DNA of 64,000 nucleotides, taken from the NCBI GenBank assembly GCA_965267335.1, contig OZ253953.1:1798001-1862000 (forward strand), in the 5' to 3' direction. Made by a program: the position numbers and the translations under genes. The DNA is from G965267335 sp965267335. GTDB lineage: Bacteria > Bacteroidota > Bacteroidia > Cytophagales > JAAEPT01. Positions 33,845 through 45,700 of the stretch are shown here, piece after piece. The notes under the pieces were generated by a model. That model made no database searches. It was not told where the DNA came from and saw only the letters and a list, made by a program, of their open reading frames with translations. Position 1 is the stretch's first letter, and each line of letters starts with the position of its first letter.

Positions 33845-36112
33845 ATGTATAAGAAATTAGTATTAGCGATTGGTTTTTTTGGAATACTCTTTCACTCTAA
33901 CGCTCAATTGAGTGATAAGGAGATTGATCAAAAAGTGGATGAACTCCTAAAGAAAATGACTATAGAGGAAAAGGTAGGGCAGATGACGCAGGTTACATTA
34001 AATGTAATATGTAAGACACCACCTGACGGCAACCTATATCACAATCTTCCTGCAGAGATTGATGATAAAAAATTAGAAATCGCACTCAAGAAATACGGTG
34101 TAGGATCAATACTTAATACTGGGACCCATACATTAACGCAGGATAAGTGGCAGGAGCTGATTGGAAAAATTCAGAAATATGCACAGAAGGAAACTCGCCT
34201 GGGAATCCCTGTGATATATGGTATTGATGCGATACACGGAGCCAATTACACGGTAGGAGCAACATTGTTTCCACAAGAGCTGTGTTTGGCTGCTACCTGG
34301 GACCCTTATTATGGAGAAAAACTAGGATCAGTAACAGCTTACGAAGTCAGAGCTTCTGCTCAGTCATGGAACTTCTCTCCGGTGCTTGATATCGCAAGAC
34401 AGCCCTTGTGGTCAAGGTTTTTCGAGACACTAGGTGAAGACCCGTACCTGGCTTCGAAAATGGGTGAGGCCATCGTAAAAGGCTATCAGGGAGATGATCC
34501 GTCAAACCCTGAAAAGGTAGCCGCCTGCTTAAAACACTTTGTAGGATATAGTAACCCAAGAAGCGGTAAGGACAGAACTCCTATCATAATGCCAGAGCGC
34601 ATGTTAAGGCAATACTATCTTCCTTCATTTAAAACAGCCATAGAAGCAGGGGCTCTTACCGTCATGGTCAATTCATCCGAAATCAACGGAACGCCAGTAC
34701 ATTCGGATTATCACATCTTGACTGAGATATTGAAAGAGGAATTAGAGTTCAAAGGATTTGCGGTTTCTGATTGGCAGGACATTATCATGTTGCACACCGT
34801 GCATCGCATCGCAGAAAGCGAAAAGGAAGCGACTAAGATTGCAGTGAATGCGGGACTTGATATGAGTATGGTGCCCGAAAATTTCTCTTTTGCTGACCAT
34901 CTGGTTCAACTTGTGAAAGAAGGTGAAGTTGCAATGTCTCGTATCGATGATGCGGTAAGGAGAATCTTGTACGTAAAGTTCAAAACAGGACTTTTTGAAA
35001 AGACGCATTACAAAGCTAAACGCTATCCGAAGTTTGGTTCGGAGGAGTTTTCCAATTATAGTTACGAAGCTGCCAGAGAAGGAGTCACTTTATTGAAAAA
35101 TGATGCTGACGTACTACCGCTTCCTAAGGATGTCAAGGTACTGGTGACTGGTGCAGGAGCAAATTCCTTGATGGCACTCAATGGTGCCTGGACTCACACA
35201 TGGCAAGGAGATGTAGCAAAATATGATACTAAAGGTAAGTTAACGATTAAGCAGGCCATAGAGTCCAAAATCGGAGCCGAAAACGTAGAATATGTGGAAG
35301 GGACAAAGTGGACAGAAGCAGTGAATATCCAAAAAGCTGTGCAGGCAGCTCAATCCGTAGATTACGTTATTGTATGTACTGGCGAAAAACCGGGAACTGA
35401 GATACCGGGTAATATCACTGATCTTACTCTCCCAAAGCCTCAATTAGAACTCATAAAGGAGTTACAAGCTACCGACAAGAAGGTGATTCTGGTTCTTAAT
35501 CAGGCCAGGCCTCGTATTGTTCATGAAATCGTAGAAGACTGTGAGGGAATAATGACCGCTTATTTATCAGGTGATGAAGGAGGTAGAGCTATTGCTGATG
35601 TTTTGTTTGGTGACTTCAATCCATGCGGAAAGCTGCCATTTACCTACCCTAGTGCGACCGGTTCTTTAACTCATTATGATCATAAATTCTCCGAAACCAA
35701 ACACATTGACTTTTCTCACAATGCAATTCAGCCTGAGTGGGAGTTCGGCTTTGGATTGAGCTACACGTCTTTTGAATATGATGATTTGGAGCTCAGTAGT
35801 GCCACACTCACGGACAACGAAGAATTGACAGTTTCAGTAAAGGTTAGGAATACGGGTAAGATAGCGGGTAAGGAAGTAGTTCAATTATATACTCGGGATG
35901 AATATGCTTCCATAACTCCTAATATCAAGCGACTCAAAGGATTTAAGAAAGTTTCGCTCAACCCCGGAGAAGAAAAAACAGTGGAGTTCAAATTGAGCCC
36001 TATGGATTTGGCCTTCGTAAACAACAAAAATGAATGGGTTACTGAAGAGGGGTGGTTTACCATTGCAATTGGAGGTAAAGAAGAACGGTTCAGATATAAG
36101 AAGAAGCTATAG
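33845..36112 (+). CDS. bglX: GH3 beta-glucosidase, periplasmic
   Basis: 755 residues. A signal peptide ends at SNAQ (21). The GH3 N-terminal TIM barrel (about 35-390) has GIDAIHGANYTVGATLFP and the catalytic nucleophile Asp309 in GFAVSDWQDI. The GH3 C-terminal domain (about 415-640) begins at GVTLLKNDADVLPLP and contains SGDEGGRAIADVLFGDFNPCGKLPFT. A fibronectin-III-like domain (about 660-745) ends the protein. There is no T9SS domain, so it likely acts in the periplasm on oligosaccharides released outside by enzymes such as the GH9 and GH16 proteins of this window. The family symbol bglX is by similarity; exact linkage preference is unknown. Confidence 0.92.
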   Translation: MYKKLVLAIGFFGILFHSNAQLSDKEIDQKVDELLKKMTIEEKVGQMTQVTLNVICKTPPDGNLYHNLPAEIDDKKLEIALKKYGVGSILNTGTHTLTQDKWQELIGKIQKYAQKETRLGIPVIYGIDAIHGANYTVGATLFPQELCLAATWDPYYGEKLGSVTAYEVRASAQSWNFSPVLDIARQPLWSRFFETLGEDPYLASKMGEAIVKGYQGDDPSNPEKVAACLKHFVGYSNPRSGKDRTPIIMPERMLRQYYLPSFKTAIEAGALTVMVNSSEINGTPVHSDYHILTEILKEELEFKGFAVSDWQDIIMLHTVHRIAESEKEATKIAVNAGLDMSMVPENFSFADHLVQLVKEGEVAMSRIDDAVRRILYVKFKTGLFEKTHYKAKRYPKFGSEEFSNYSYEAAREGVTLLKNDADVLPLPKDVKVLVTGAGANSLMALNGAWTHTWQGDVAKYDTKGKLTIKQAIESKIGAENVEYVEGTKWTEAVNIQKAVQAAQSVDYVIVCTGEKPGTEIPGNITDLTLPKPQLELIKELQATDKKVILVLNQARPRIVHEIVEDCEGIMTAYLSGDEGGRAIADVLFGDFNPCGKLPFTYPSATGSLTHYDHKFSETKHIDFSHNAIQPEWEFGFGLSYTSFEYDDLELSSATLTDNEELTVSVKVRNTGKIAGKEVVQLYTRDEYASITPNIKRLKGFKKVSLNPGEEKTVEFKLSPMDLAFVNNKNEWVTEEGWFTIAIGGKEERFRYKKKL

Positions 36113-36148
36113 ACGGCATTCAAGTTGTTCGGCTAGGAGATATATTTA

Positions 36149-36209
36149 GTCCAAATGTTAAGCGAATTCTAAATGCAGGTGATGACTGCTTGCTTAACAT
36201 TTGGGCTTT
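36149..36209. terminator. Bidirectional terminator between convergent genes
   Basis: CCAAATGTTAAGC (36151-36163) pairs perfectly with GCTTAACATTTGG (36192-36204), 13 bp, with a 28-base loop containing a small GCAG/CTGC stem. Short A/T-rich ends follow. It sits between the GH3 stop and the SpoIIE-gene stop. Confidence 0.8.
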
Positions 36210-36217
36210 AAAATTTC

Positions 36218-39200
36218 TTAAATCCGAATCCCCATCACCAACATATCATCAGTCTGTTCTTCTGACCCTTTCCAGGTGGTAATGGTTTTCTCCAACATAT
36301 CTCTCTGGAACTCTACATCTTCCTTATGGATTTCGTAAAGGAGCTGTCTTAGACGCGAGTGCTTAAATTTTTCTTCGTAGTCTTCGTTAAACTGGTCGGC
36401 ATAACCATCAGAAAACATATACATCATATCGCCTTTTTGCAACTTCAACTCTCTGTTTTCGAATTGTCTGATTTTACCCCTAATCGGGATGCCGATAGAG
36501 AATATATCTACTTCATACTTTTCGATTTCTTTACCGTCTTTCCTTATGAGATAGATTGGGTTTTTAGCACCCGCAAATTGAATGGTGTCAGAGTCATCTT
36601 CAAAGATACAAAGCGTGATATCCATTCCGTCCCGAGTTTCCATGCGTTCTGGTCTTTGGCGTAAAGATTTGATAACGCGTTGATTTAACTGATTTAGGAT
36701 ATCTGCTGCAGAAAGATTTTCATCACTTTCGGTTATATCATGGAGATGGTTTTGTCCAATCATGGTCAGAAATCCTCCCGCCACACCATGACCGGTACAA
36801 TCAGCGGCTGCTATGTATGAGCGTTTTCCTTTTCTGTAGAACCAGTAAAAGTCACCGCTTACAATGTCTTTTGCCTGATAATAGACAAATGATTCCGGGA
36901 AGCGTGCTCTGATTTGTTCGATTGGAGGGAGGATAGCGTCCTGGATAATTTTTCCAACTTCTATGCTTTCTTCGATTTGCTCTTTCTGTCCTAGTATTTG
37001 ATCTCTCTGAGTTTCAATTTCTTCCTTCTGAGATTCAATTTGTTCCGTACGCTCGGCAACACGTTGCTCCAGTATTTTATTTCGTTTTCTGATCGCACGA
37101 ACTCTTAACCGGAATATTGTAATTAGGATTCCGGCCGCAGCTAGTCCAATGATTAATTTGAACCACCAGGTCATCCAGTATGGTGGTGTAATCTGAATTT
37201 CTATTGACGTTCCCTCTTTGTTCCAGACCCCATCATTGTTCGATGCCATTACTCTGAATGTGTATTTACCTGGATTCAGGTTTGTATAGGTAGCAGACCT
37301 GATATTATCAACTTCGATCCATTTCTGATCAAACCCTTCAAGCTTGTATTTGTACTGGTTTTCGGAGCTTACTATAAAATTCAGTGCAGTGAACTCGAAG
37401 GTCAATACGTTTTGTGTATAGTCGAGAACCAATAGGTCGGTTTCGCTGATTGGTTTTTTTAGAACAGACCCCTCTTTTTCGGGAATAACTTCCTCATAGA
37501 AGAGCTTAAGACCGGTAAGATGAACAGGTGGGGGGATGTTATTCTTTTTAATGTTGGAAGGAACAATTTCGGTGAAGCCCTTTATTCCACCAAAATAGAG
37601 AGTCCCTTTCTCGCTTTTAAAAGATGCTCCGGCACAAAACTCCTTGTCTTGGAGGCCATCCCTTGGAGTGAAAATCCTTGTTACTTTTTCGGTGATACTC
37701 ATGCAGGTAATTCCGTTATCACTACTCAGCCAGAGATTTCCTTTGTCGTCAACCTGAACACCATAAACTATCTCACTGCTGAGCCCTTCCTTTATGCCGT
37801 ATTTTTTGAATTTCGTAAGGTCTGTGGATAAGGAGTTAAGACCTCCAGCCGTACCAATCCAGTACTTTTTGTTCTGATCCTGTATCATGCAAGTCGCAGC
37901 GATATTACTGATTGAGTTTTTGCCGCTGTCAGGTAGAAACACTCGAAATTTGCCATTCTCTTGATATAGATTAAGACCTCTATTTGTGCCAATCCAAATT
38001 CTATTGTCTGCATCCTCAAAAATAAAGTTGATCTGATTGTAAGATAGACTATTGGCGTCATCTGCCTGATTGATATACTGGTTCACACTTCCATTAGACT
38101 GATTAACTACAGTGATACCCTCATTTTCTGAGCCGATCCAAATTCTGTCCTTGGAGTCTTTGTAGATACAGGATAGTTCATCACCAAGCTTCTTGAGATT
38201 GGAAGGCTTTTTTTCAAAGCTCTTACTAGCCGGGTCATAAATGAGTAGGCCGCTTCCGAAAGTGGCTATCCATAGTTTTTTGTTATAGTTCTCTGTGATT
38301 CCCCGAACGTTGTTAGCCGTACTTTCATTGAAGAATGTACCTGGTAGTATGTTGGTGAATTTTCGGCTCTCTTCATCGAATAAGTTAATTCCTCCTCCAT
38401 CTACACCTACCCAAAAGTTTCTATGGCTATCACGGTAGAAAGAAGTTACTCTACCCTCGCCAAGTCCATTCTTATTGCTTCCGGTATTCAGGTAGGAAGT
38501 GAACATATTGGTTTTGGAATTAGCATAGTTGATACCATGGCCGTTGGTTCCTATCCAGAGACTTTGCGCATTATCGATATGTACAGTGCTTATATGGTTG
38601 TCCGATAAATTACTGCTTCCTTCGGCTTGATAGTGATATATTTGTTTACTAGTTCTATGAATCGCAATAAGGCCGTGTTGGGCTGTTCCCATAAAAATAT
38701 ATCCATCCTTACTTTCGGCCAGATGTAAGCCGTTTCTTCCTGAGAACATATCATATGGATTGTTGGGGTCGAAGAAGAAATATTGAATTTTTCCCGTCTT
38801 TCTATCTCGAAAGGCCAGCCCTAATTTCGTTGCAATCCACAGATTTCCATCTCGATCTACAAGCAGATCGTTCACCGACTGGGCATTCATATTTCCCGGC
38901 AAATCTACAACTTCAGTTTGCGTAAGATCAGGAGAGACCCTGTTTAAACCATTTGTTGTACCGATCCATATATATCCGTCACCATCTTGAACGATAGATG
39001 AAACAGAGTTGCTGCTAATCTTATGCGCTCCAACTTCGTCTTGGCTGAACTCAAAAGCAACTCCATCTTTGTTGAGTACAACAACTCCATAGAAAGCTGT
39101 TGCAACCCAAATTTTTCCGTTACCGTCTTCTGTTATATCAAGGATATCAAATTTTAATTTTTTGACATCAAAAGGCTTGTGATTTGTTGGGTTTAGAAAG

Positions 39201-39547
39201 TGGCCGGTCTCTTTCTCCAGTTTGTTAATACCTTCAAAAGTTCCTATCCATAAATCTCCATTTTTATCTTCAAACAGACAATCTATCGTGTTGTTGGAGA
39301 TGGTATTGGGGTCATCCTTATCATTCCGGTAGATTTTAAATTCATACCCATCATATCGGTTGAGTCCATCCTTAGTTCCAAACCACAAAAAACCATTATG
39401 ATCTTGTAGAATGGCATTGACATAATTGTCAGAAAGTCCATCATCAAAGTTTATTTGCTCGAATCTCAGATGTGGTCGCTGTGCATATGTAACTATCGAT
39501 GCAGATAGAAGTAGTGCCAGAGCTGTATGGAAGCGAAATGTTATCAA
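36218..39547 (-). CDS. Two-propeller sensor with SpoIIE/PP2C phosphatase output
   Basis: 1109 residues. Signal peptide 1-22. About fourteen Reg_prop blades (25-700; repeated DxxGxLWIGTxxGLNxY as in DHNGFLWFGTKDGLNRYDG) form two periplasmic seven-bladed propellers. A Y_Y_Y domain (about 715-790, LEGFDQKWIEVDN) precedes one span (about 795-815), a coiled coil (about 820-862, repeated EQIESQKEE-like heptads) and a cytoplasmic SpoIIE-type PP2C phosphatase (about 862-1109). Metal-binding motifs are present: IVSGDFYWFY, ADCTGHGVAGG and a late MYMFSDGYADQFN. Periplasmic sensing by this architecture usually drives histidine kinases; here the output is Ser/Thr dephosphorylation. A possible substrate is a SiaC-type protein such as that at 10110-10487. 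That link is inference. Confidence 0.92.
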   Translation of the reverse strand: MITFRFHTALALLLSASIVTYAQRPHLRFEQINFDDGLSDNYVNAILQDHNGFLWFGTKDGLNRYDGYEFKIYRNDKDDPNTISNNTIDCLFEDKNGDLWIGTFEGINKLEKETGHFLNPTNHKPFDVKKLKFDILDITEDGNGKIWVATAFYGVVVLNKDGVAFEFSQDEVGAHKISSNSVSSIVQDGDGYIWIGTTNGLNRVSPDLTQTEVVDLPGNMNAQSVNDLLVDRDGNLWIATKLGLAFRDRKTGKIQYFFFDPNNPYDMFSGRNGLHLAESKDGYIFMGTAQHGLIAIHRTSKQIYHYQAEGSSNLSDNHISTVHIDNAQSLWIGTNGHGINYANSKTNMFTSYLNTGSNKNGLGEGRVTSFYRDSHRNFWVGVDGGGINLFDEESRKFTNILPGTFFNESTANNVRGITENYNKKLWIATFGSGLLIYDPASKSFEKKPSNLKKLGDELSCIYKDSKDRIWIGSENEGITVVNQSNGSVNQYINQADDANSLSYNQINFIFEDADNRIWIGTNRGLNLYQENGKFRVFLPDSGKNSISNIAATCMIQDQNKKYWIGTAGGLNSLSTDLTKFKKYGIKEGLSSEIVYGVQVDDKGNLWLSSDNGITCMSITEKVTRIFTPRDGLQDKEFCAGASFKSEKGTLYFGGIKGFTEIVPSNIKKNNIPPPVHLTGLKLFYEEVIPEKEGSVLKKPISETDLLVLDYTQNVLTFEFTALNFIVSSENQYKYKLEGFDQKWIEVDNIRSATYTNLNPGKYTFRVMASNNDGVWNKEGTSIEIQITPPYWMTWWFKLIIGLAAAGILITIFRLRVRAIRKRNKILEQRVAERTEQIESQKEEIETQRDQILGQKEQIEESIEVGKIIQDAILPPIEQIRARFPESFVYYQAKDIVSGDFYWFYRKGKRSYIAAADCTGHGVAGGFLTMIGQNHLHDITESDENLSAADILNQLNQRVIKSLRQRPERMETRDGMDITLCIFEDDSDTIQFAGAKNPIYLIRKDGKEIEKYEVDIFSIGIPIRGKIRQFENRELKLQKGDMMYMFSDGYADQFNEDYEEKFKHSRLRQLLYEIHKEDVEFQRDMLEKTITTWKGSEEQTDDMLVMGIRI

Positions 39548-39777
39548 ATAAAAAATCCTATTTCAATGATTATTTACTACGAAAATTGACTGCTTGGGTT
39601 GTTCCTGGTTGTAAATAACAGTCGATGTTTTTATTAATAGCCCAGTTGATCAACCGATTACAATGCGAATGTAATTAAATACCATTAAAACTTATCATAA
39701 AACCCCAACCATGATATATTCTATACGTACAAAAAAGATATCCAGCAATTTTTCATAAGGGTTGAGGTTTTTGATTA

Positions 39778-42700
39778 GTGAATCTGGCACACAAAGTACA
39801 TATTAAAATATCATTACTGGTTTTTTGGCTCTTACTGCTGTTGGTATGCCGAAGAGCGGATGCGAATATTTATGTTGTGAATACAACTCTGGATATTGGC
39901 GCTGGCTCTTTACGAGACGCAATTAACCAGGCCAATGCGAACTTTGGTGCAGATACCATATATTTTAATATTCCAGGCGCAATACCACACAGAATTTCTC
40001 CGAATCCCCAATTGCCATCCATTACCGATACCTTGTTTATCGATGGTTCAAGCCAAAATACTTTTGTCGGAGCACCTGCCTCTAAAAGGTTGATTGAGAT
40101 CGATGGTTCACTGTCCGGTGGTGGTTCAGGCTTAATTGTGCAAACCAATGCTGATGAAACTGTTTTAAAGCATTTGGTCATCAATAATTTCACAACAGGT
40201 TGGGGTGTTTTGATCGAAACAGATAATTGTAGTGTACTGGGCTGCTACCTGGGGACCGACACCTTGGGAATGGCTGACCTCGGTAACTCTATAGGAATAG
40301 AAATTCACAGCTCAGGGAAGTATAATGTTATTGGAGGTACGGGTGCGGAAGAGCGTTGTATTATATCAGGAAATAGTCAAAACGGTGTTTTGATTACGGA
40401 TGGTGGTACAGATTCTAATCAGGTAATCAATTGTTATATAGGCGTTGCCATTGATGGAGTTACCGACCTTGGCAACACTACGCACGGTGTTCTGATCCAA
40501 AGCTCGTGTGAATACAATATCATTGGAGGGACGGGTGCCGGTGAAGGAAATGTAATTTCAGGAAATAATGGATCCGGTGTTTATATACAATCAGGGGGTA
40601 CCAGTAACAATTATGTGATAGGGAATATAATAGGACTAGACGCTACGGGATTGATAGATGTTGGAAATGACCAAAACGGAGTCTCTGTTGTTACTAATGC
40701 AAGCTTCAACATTATCGGAGGTAATGGTAGCCAATATCGGAATATCATATCCGGTAATGGTCAAAACGGGGTGTACATAGAGGGGGTCGGGACAGACGAT
40801 AATGAGGTGTTGGGTAATTTTATTGGATTGGATATCACTGGACTGGCTGGGGTTCAAAACAATTTATCGGGAATTCATATTGCTAATACAGCCGAAAGAA
40901 ATCACATAGGAAATACTGGTCAATATGATGGTAATGTAATTTCCGGTAATGGTCAGCATGGTATTCTGCTTGCCAATTCACAAACTGACAGTAACTATGT
41001 ACAGGGAAACTTTATTGGTACCGACTCCACTGGTCTTGTTGCCCTGGCAAACACCCTTTCAGGAATCAAACTCGAATCGGGAGTTCAGGACAATTTAATT
41101 GGGGGAAGTACAGTATATACCAGGAATATAATTTCCGGTAATGCTCAGGATGGTATTATAGTTAGTTCCAACACCACAAGTAATAATACGATAATAGGAA
41201 ACTTTATTGGTCTCAATAAAAATGGTGATTTAGCCCTTCCGAACACTTTGACTGGAGTTAGATTTGAGAACAATGCGAGCAATAATTATCTAGGTGGAAA
41301 TACCTATGCTGAGAGAAATGTGATCTCCGGAAACCTCAATCATGGTGTATACTTTCAAAGTAATACAACTTCAATATTTGTAAGAGGAAATTTTATAGGT
41401 ACTGATAGCAGCGGCTCATTTGCCATCCCTAATCATCAATATGGAGTTGGTATTTTTGCCAATTCATCATCTATTACAATTGGTGGGTTGAATGCTGGTG
41501 AGGGTAACGTTATAAGCGGAAATTACCTTTCAGGGGTTTACCTTAATCAGACAAATAATAATACTATACAGGGGAATTATATCGGTCTGGACTATGCCGG
41601 CACTGACACTATTCCGAACGATAATCACGGAATAGCATTAATCGGGTCTACGAGTGGTAATCTGATAGGAGGAGACGGAGGCTTATCTGGCAACTATATT
41701 TGTGGGAACAAACAATCAGGTGTCTTTCTCAGCAATGGAGGTACCAATAATAATGAGATTTATTCGAATAAAATTGGGGTAGATATCAACGGAGATTGCC
41801 TGGGTAATCTTCAACATGGTATCGCGGTGCAAAGTACTCCGTCTAATAATCAAGCAGGAGGTCCAGGTGATTCCTTGAATGTGATTGCATGCAATGGGGG
41901 TGATGGTATATCACTCATCACATCAGATGTAAATCAATTCTTGATCACACAGAACAGCATATACGGAAATACAGGGCTTGGTATTGACCTCGAAGATGAT
42001 GGACCTGATGTTAATGATAATGCTGATGCAGACAATGGGGCCAATGGTGCACAAAATTATCCTGTAATTGATAGTGTCAGGCACTCCGGGGGTAATATTG
42101 TAGTGTATGGAAACTTACATACTATCCCCGGTCAAAATTTTGTTATCGAATTCTATAGTAATGAGTTTGTGAATGCCAGCGGATATGGAGAAGGTAAAAC
42201 ATATCTAGGACAAGTAACGGGACTGGCCGATGGAGCAGGTAATATTCCATTTTCTCCTACTTTTTCAGCAGTGGCAGGCGAACCCTATATATCGGCATTG
42301 TCCTATCAGGTGGGAGGGGGTAGCTCAGAATTTTCATTTATTGAATATACCGCATTTGCTCCCTCCGCAAGCGATGACTATTTCGTAATGAGGCAAGATG
42401 AGCCAGTGCGTAATATCGTTGTTCTTTCAAATGATGCTGCGGGAAGCGTAGAAATAGACACCAGTTCTGTTCAAATAATTACTGCACCTGTCAACGGAGG
42501 AGGGGTTGTTCAGGTAGATGGGAGTATTAACTATACTGTTAATGCTGGATATTATGGTCACGATAGTTTGCAATACGTTGTTTGTGACAAAAATACACCA
42601 ACCGCCCTTTGTGATACTGCGTGGCTTAGGATTTATGTTCAAGAAGAAAAGCCCATTTCCATTACAGGGGGCTTCCGGCACACAATTATCAGTTGCAATG

Positions 42701-45700
42701 ACGGTAGCGCCTTCGGTGCCGGGCAAAACAGCCAGGGATCAATTGGTCAAGGGACGTTCAATGGAGCAATTACAACACCGGATCAGGTACTTGATTTAAG
42801 TGGGTCAGCTCCGTATACTAATTTTAAACAAGTTATCGCCACAAGTGGATATACGACTCTGGCAATTACCCAGGATGACTCCCTGCTTTCCTGGGGTAGT
42901 GACAACTCAGAGGCTCTGGGTACAACCGGTAATGCAAACAGGAACATTCCCGGTAGGGTCGAGAATGTTGGGGGGAGTGGCAATGGTTACCTGGGTAATA
43001 TTCTCGATGCGGCAGGCACCTACTATTCCGGGTTTGCGGTATTGTCAACTACAGGACGTGTGCTCTCGTGGGGAGAAAACAATGACGGTGAGCTTGGACA
43101 AGGAGTGGCAGGAGTATCTCAGGCAGTTGCAGATTCTGCGCTTATAGATAATGTGGTTCAAATAGATGCAGGGAATGATCACGCGACAGCCTTAAAAAGA
43201 GATGGTACCGTATGGTCATGGGGTCTCAATAATCAAGGGCAGATCGGTCAGAATAACTTAACAACACCCCAACACACTCCGGTACAAGTTATAGACTTAA
43301 ATGATCCTTCAGGTTACCTTACCGGAGTAAAGAAAATACAGGCTGCCGGGAACAGGAATATTGCACTGAAATGGGATGGCACTTTAAAAGCATGGGGAGC
43401 AAATAGCATCGGAGAGTTAGGTGATGGTACAACGACTTCTCCAAGAACATCGGCAGTAGATGTCGTGGATGTTGGTGGGGCGGGGCAACTTGATAGCGTT
43501 GTGGATATATCCTGTGGTATTGAACATTGTATGGCCTTATTAGAGAATGGTGATGTTGTAACATGGGGAGGTAGTAACTTTGGGGAACTTGGAAATGGTA
43601 CATTTGGCAACCGAAGCGAACCAGACTATGTTTGGAGGGACGGAGGAAATACTATCAAACTGGATAGTATAGTCCAAATTGGTGCAGTAGAAGATGCTTG
43701 CTTTGCAATTACGCATGACGATTCCTTGTTTGCATGGGGTGTCAACAGTGACGGTCAATTAATGCTGGGGACGACAGGTGGAGGAGAAACACGACCTTTA
43801 TATGTAAATACCTTGAATGGATGTGTGACGCTTAGTTCACCTCCGGTAGCTGTAAAGGATACCTTTTATATAAATGAAAATGATCTTAGTCAGGGACTGA
43901 ATGTGGTAGCTAATGATACTGATTCCGATGGAGATATCGACCCGGGCTCCGTTACAGTATTAATTGCACCAAACTATGGTGTTGTTGATAGTATTAGTAC
44001 TGCTGGATTGATTTACTACACTCCGAATACAAATTTTGCCGGTATTGACACCTTGATTTATCAGGTCTGTGACTCGGCTTCATCTTGTGATTCTGATACA
44101 GCGATAATTTATGTCAACTTACTTCACGGGCCTGGTGGTATTACCAATGGACTTACCATGTGGTATAAGGCAGATTATGGCACTACTTTAACAGCAAATA
44201 GGGTTGATGAGTGGTACAACAGAGCCAATGGAAATTTTGGACCGTTGTTAAGAAATACCACAGAACCGCAACTTCGTTCAGAAGCAATGAATTTTAATCC
44301 GGCTATTGAGTTTGATGGAACGGATAACCTAGTTGCCTATTTCTGGGGAGAGGATTTTCTAAATACTACTGACAATACTTCGTTTTTGGTTTCCGACTAT
44401 TCCAATGGAAATGTTTCATGGGTTACCCAGCAAGATGCGAATAACCGAATTTCATTTGAGTGTGACAATGATACAAACCTGAGATACGACTACCCTACAA
44501 GTGTAAGTCAGACTTTTTCTATCAATTCGATAAACGATGGTGCTCATTTAATTCAATTGAATACGGATTTAACTACGGATTCTATTCTTATCGATGGAGC
44601 ATTTGACAATTCAGGCGTGGGAGGTAGTTTAACAACCACCAGTACTTTTGGGTACAGTTTTGGTTCATTGCCAAATCTCAGTTTTTTTGCCTCGACAGAT
44701 ATATCAGAACAAATATTATTTAACCGAAAACTGAGTACCGCTGAAAAGCGAGCAGTAGATAGTTACCTGGCTATTAAGTACGGGTTGACCCTTGATCAAA
44801 CAATTGCTACCGACTATACTCTTCTGGATGGGACAGTGATTTACAATGCAGCAACAACACATGATGCGTATGACTATGATATCGCTGGAATTGGTCGAAA
44901 TGATGTGGCTGAATTAGTCCAGCCGAAATCAGCGAGTGTTAATGATGGAGCAATTATTGAGATGTCACAGCCTGCTCACCTGGGGGATGGTGAATATCTG
45001 GTTTGGGGTAATAATGGTATAGATGCTTCCCAATCTCAGGATAATGATATTCCTGCCGGATTTACACATCGGATGCAGAAAATATGGAGGGTGGATAAGA
45101 CAAATGACGTAGGTGTGGTTACCATAAAAATTAATATTTCAGATTTACCTGTAACCTCAACGAATGTTTCGGACTATGCACTACTCATTAGTAGTACGAC
45201 AACCTTCGCTGGAGCTCCTGTTTTAAATCCGGTTATAATTAGCGGTGATACACTGACTTTTTCGGGAATAGGATTTTCTGATAATGATTTCTTTACACTA
45301 GCTTTTAATACAACTACCCCGGGTGCGGTGGCTGATCGGTTGGAGTTGTGGCTTAAGGCGGATGCAGGAGTCCTCAATGGCGTATCTCAGGCAACGAACG
45401 GACAATCTGTAAATGAGTGGCAAGATCAATCAGGAGTAAGGATCAATAATGCCACAGATGTAAATATGGCTTCACCCACCTTTTACGACTTTGATACCAA
45501 CCGTATAAATTTCAATCCTACCGTATACTTTGATGGCATCGATGATGGACTCAATTTTTTTGACGATTACATTTTTTCAGAAAATGATGGGCTGACAGCC
45601 TTTGCGATTGTACAACCGGATACCAATTCGTTGAAGATGACGCCTTTTGTCTTTGATTTCGGACTTTTTAGTTCGACAGGATACGGGATGTACTATTCAA

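Noticed and set aside
42427..43758. Several overlapping minus- and plus-strand ORFs inside the giant gene
   Set aside because: They lie wholly within the 3345-residue frame and have no domain-like sequence.
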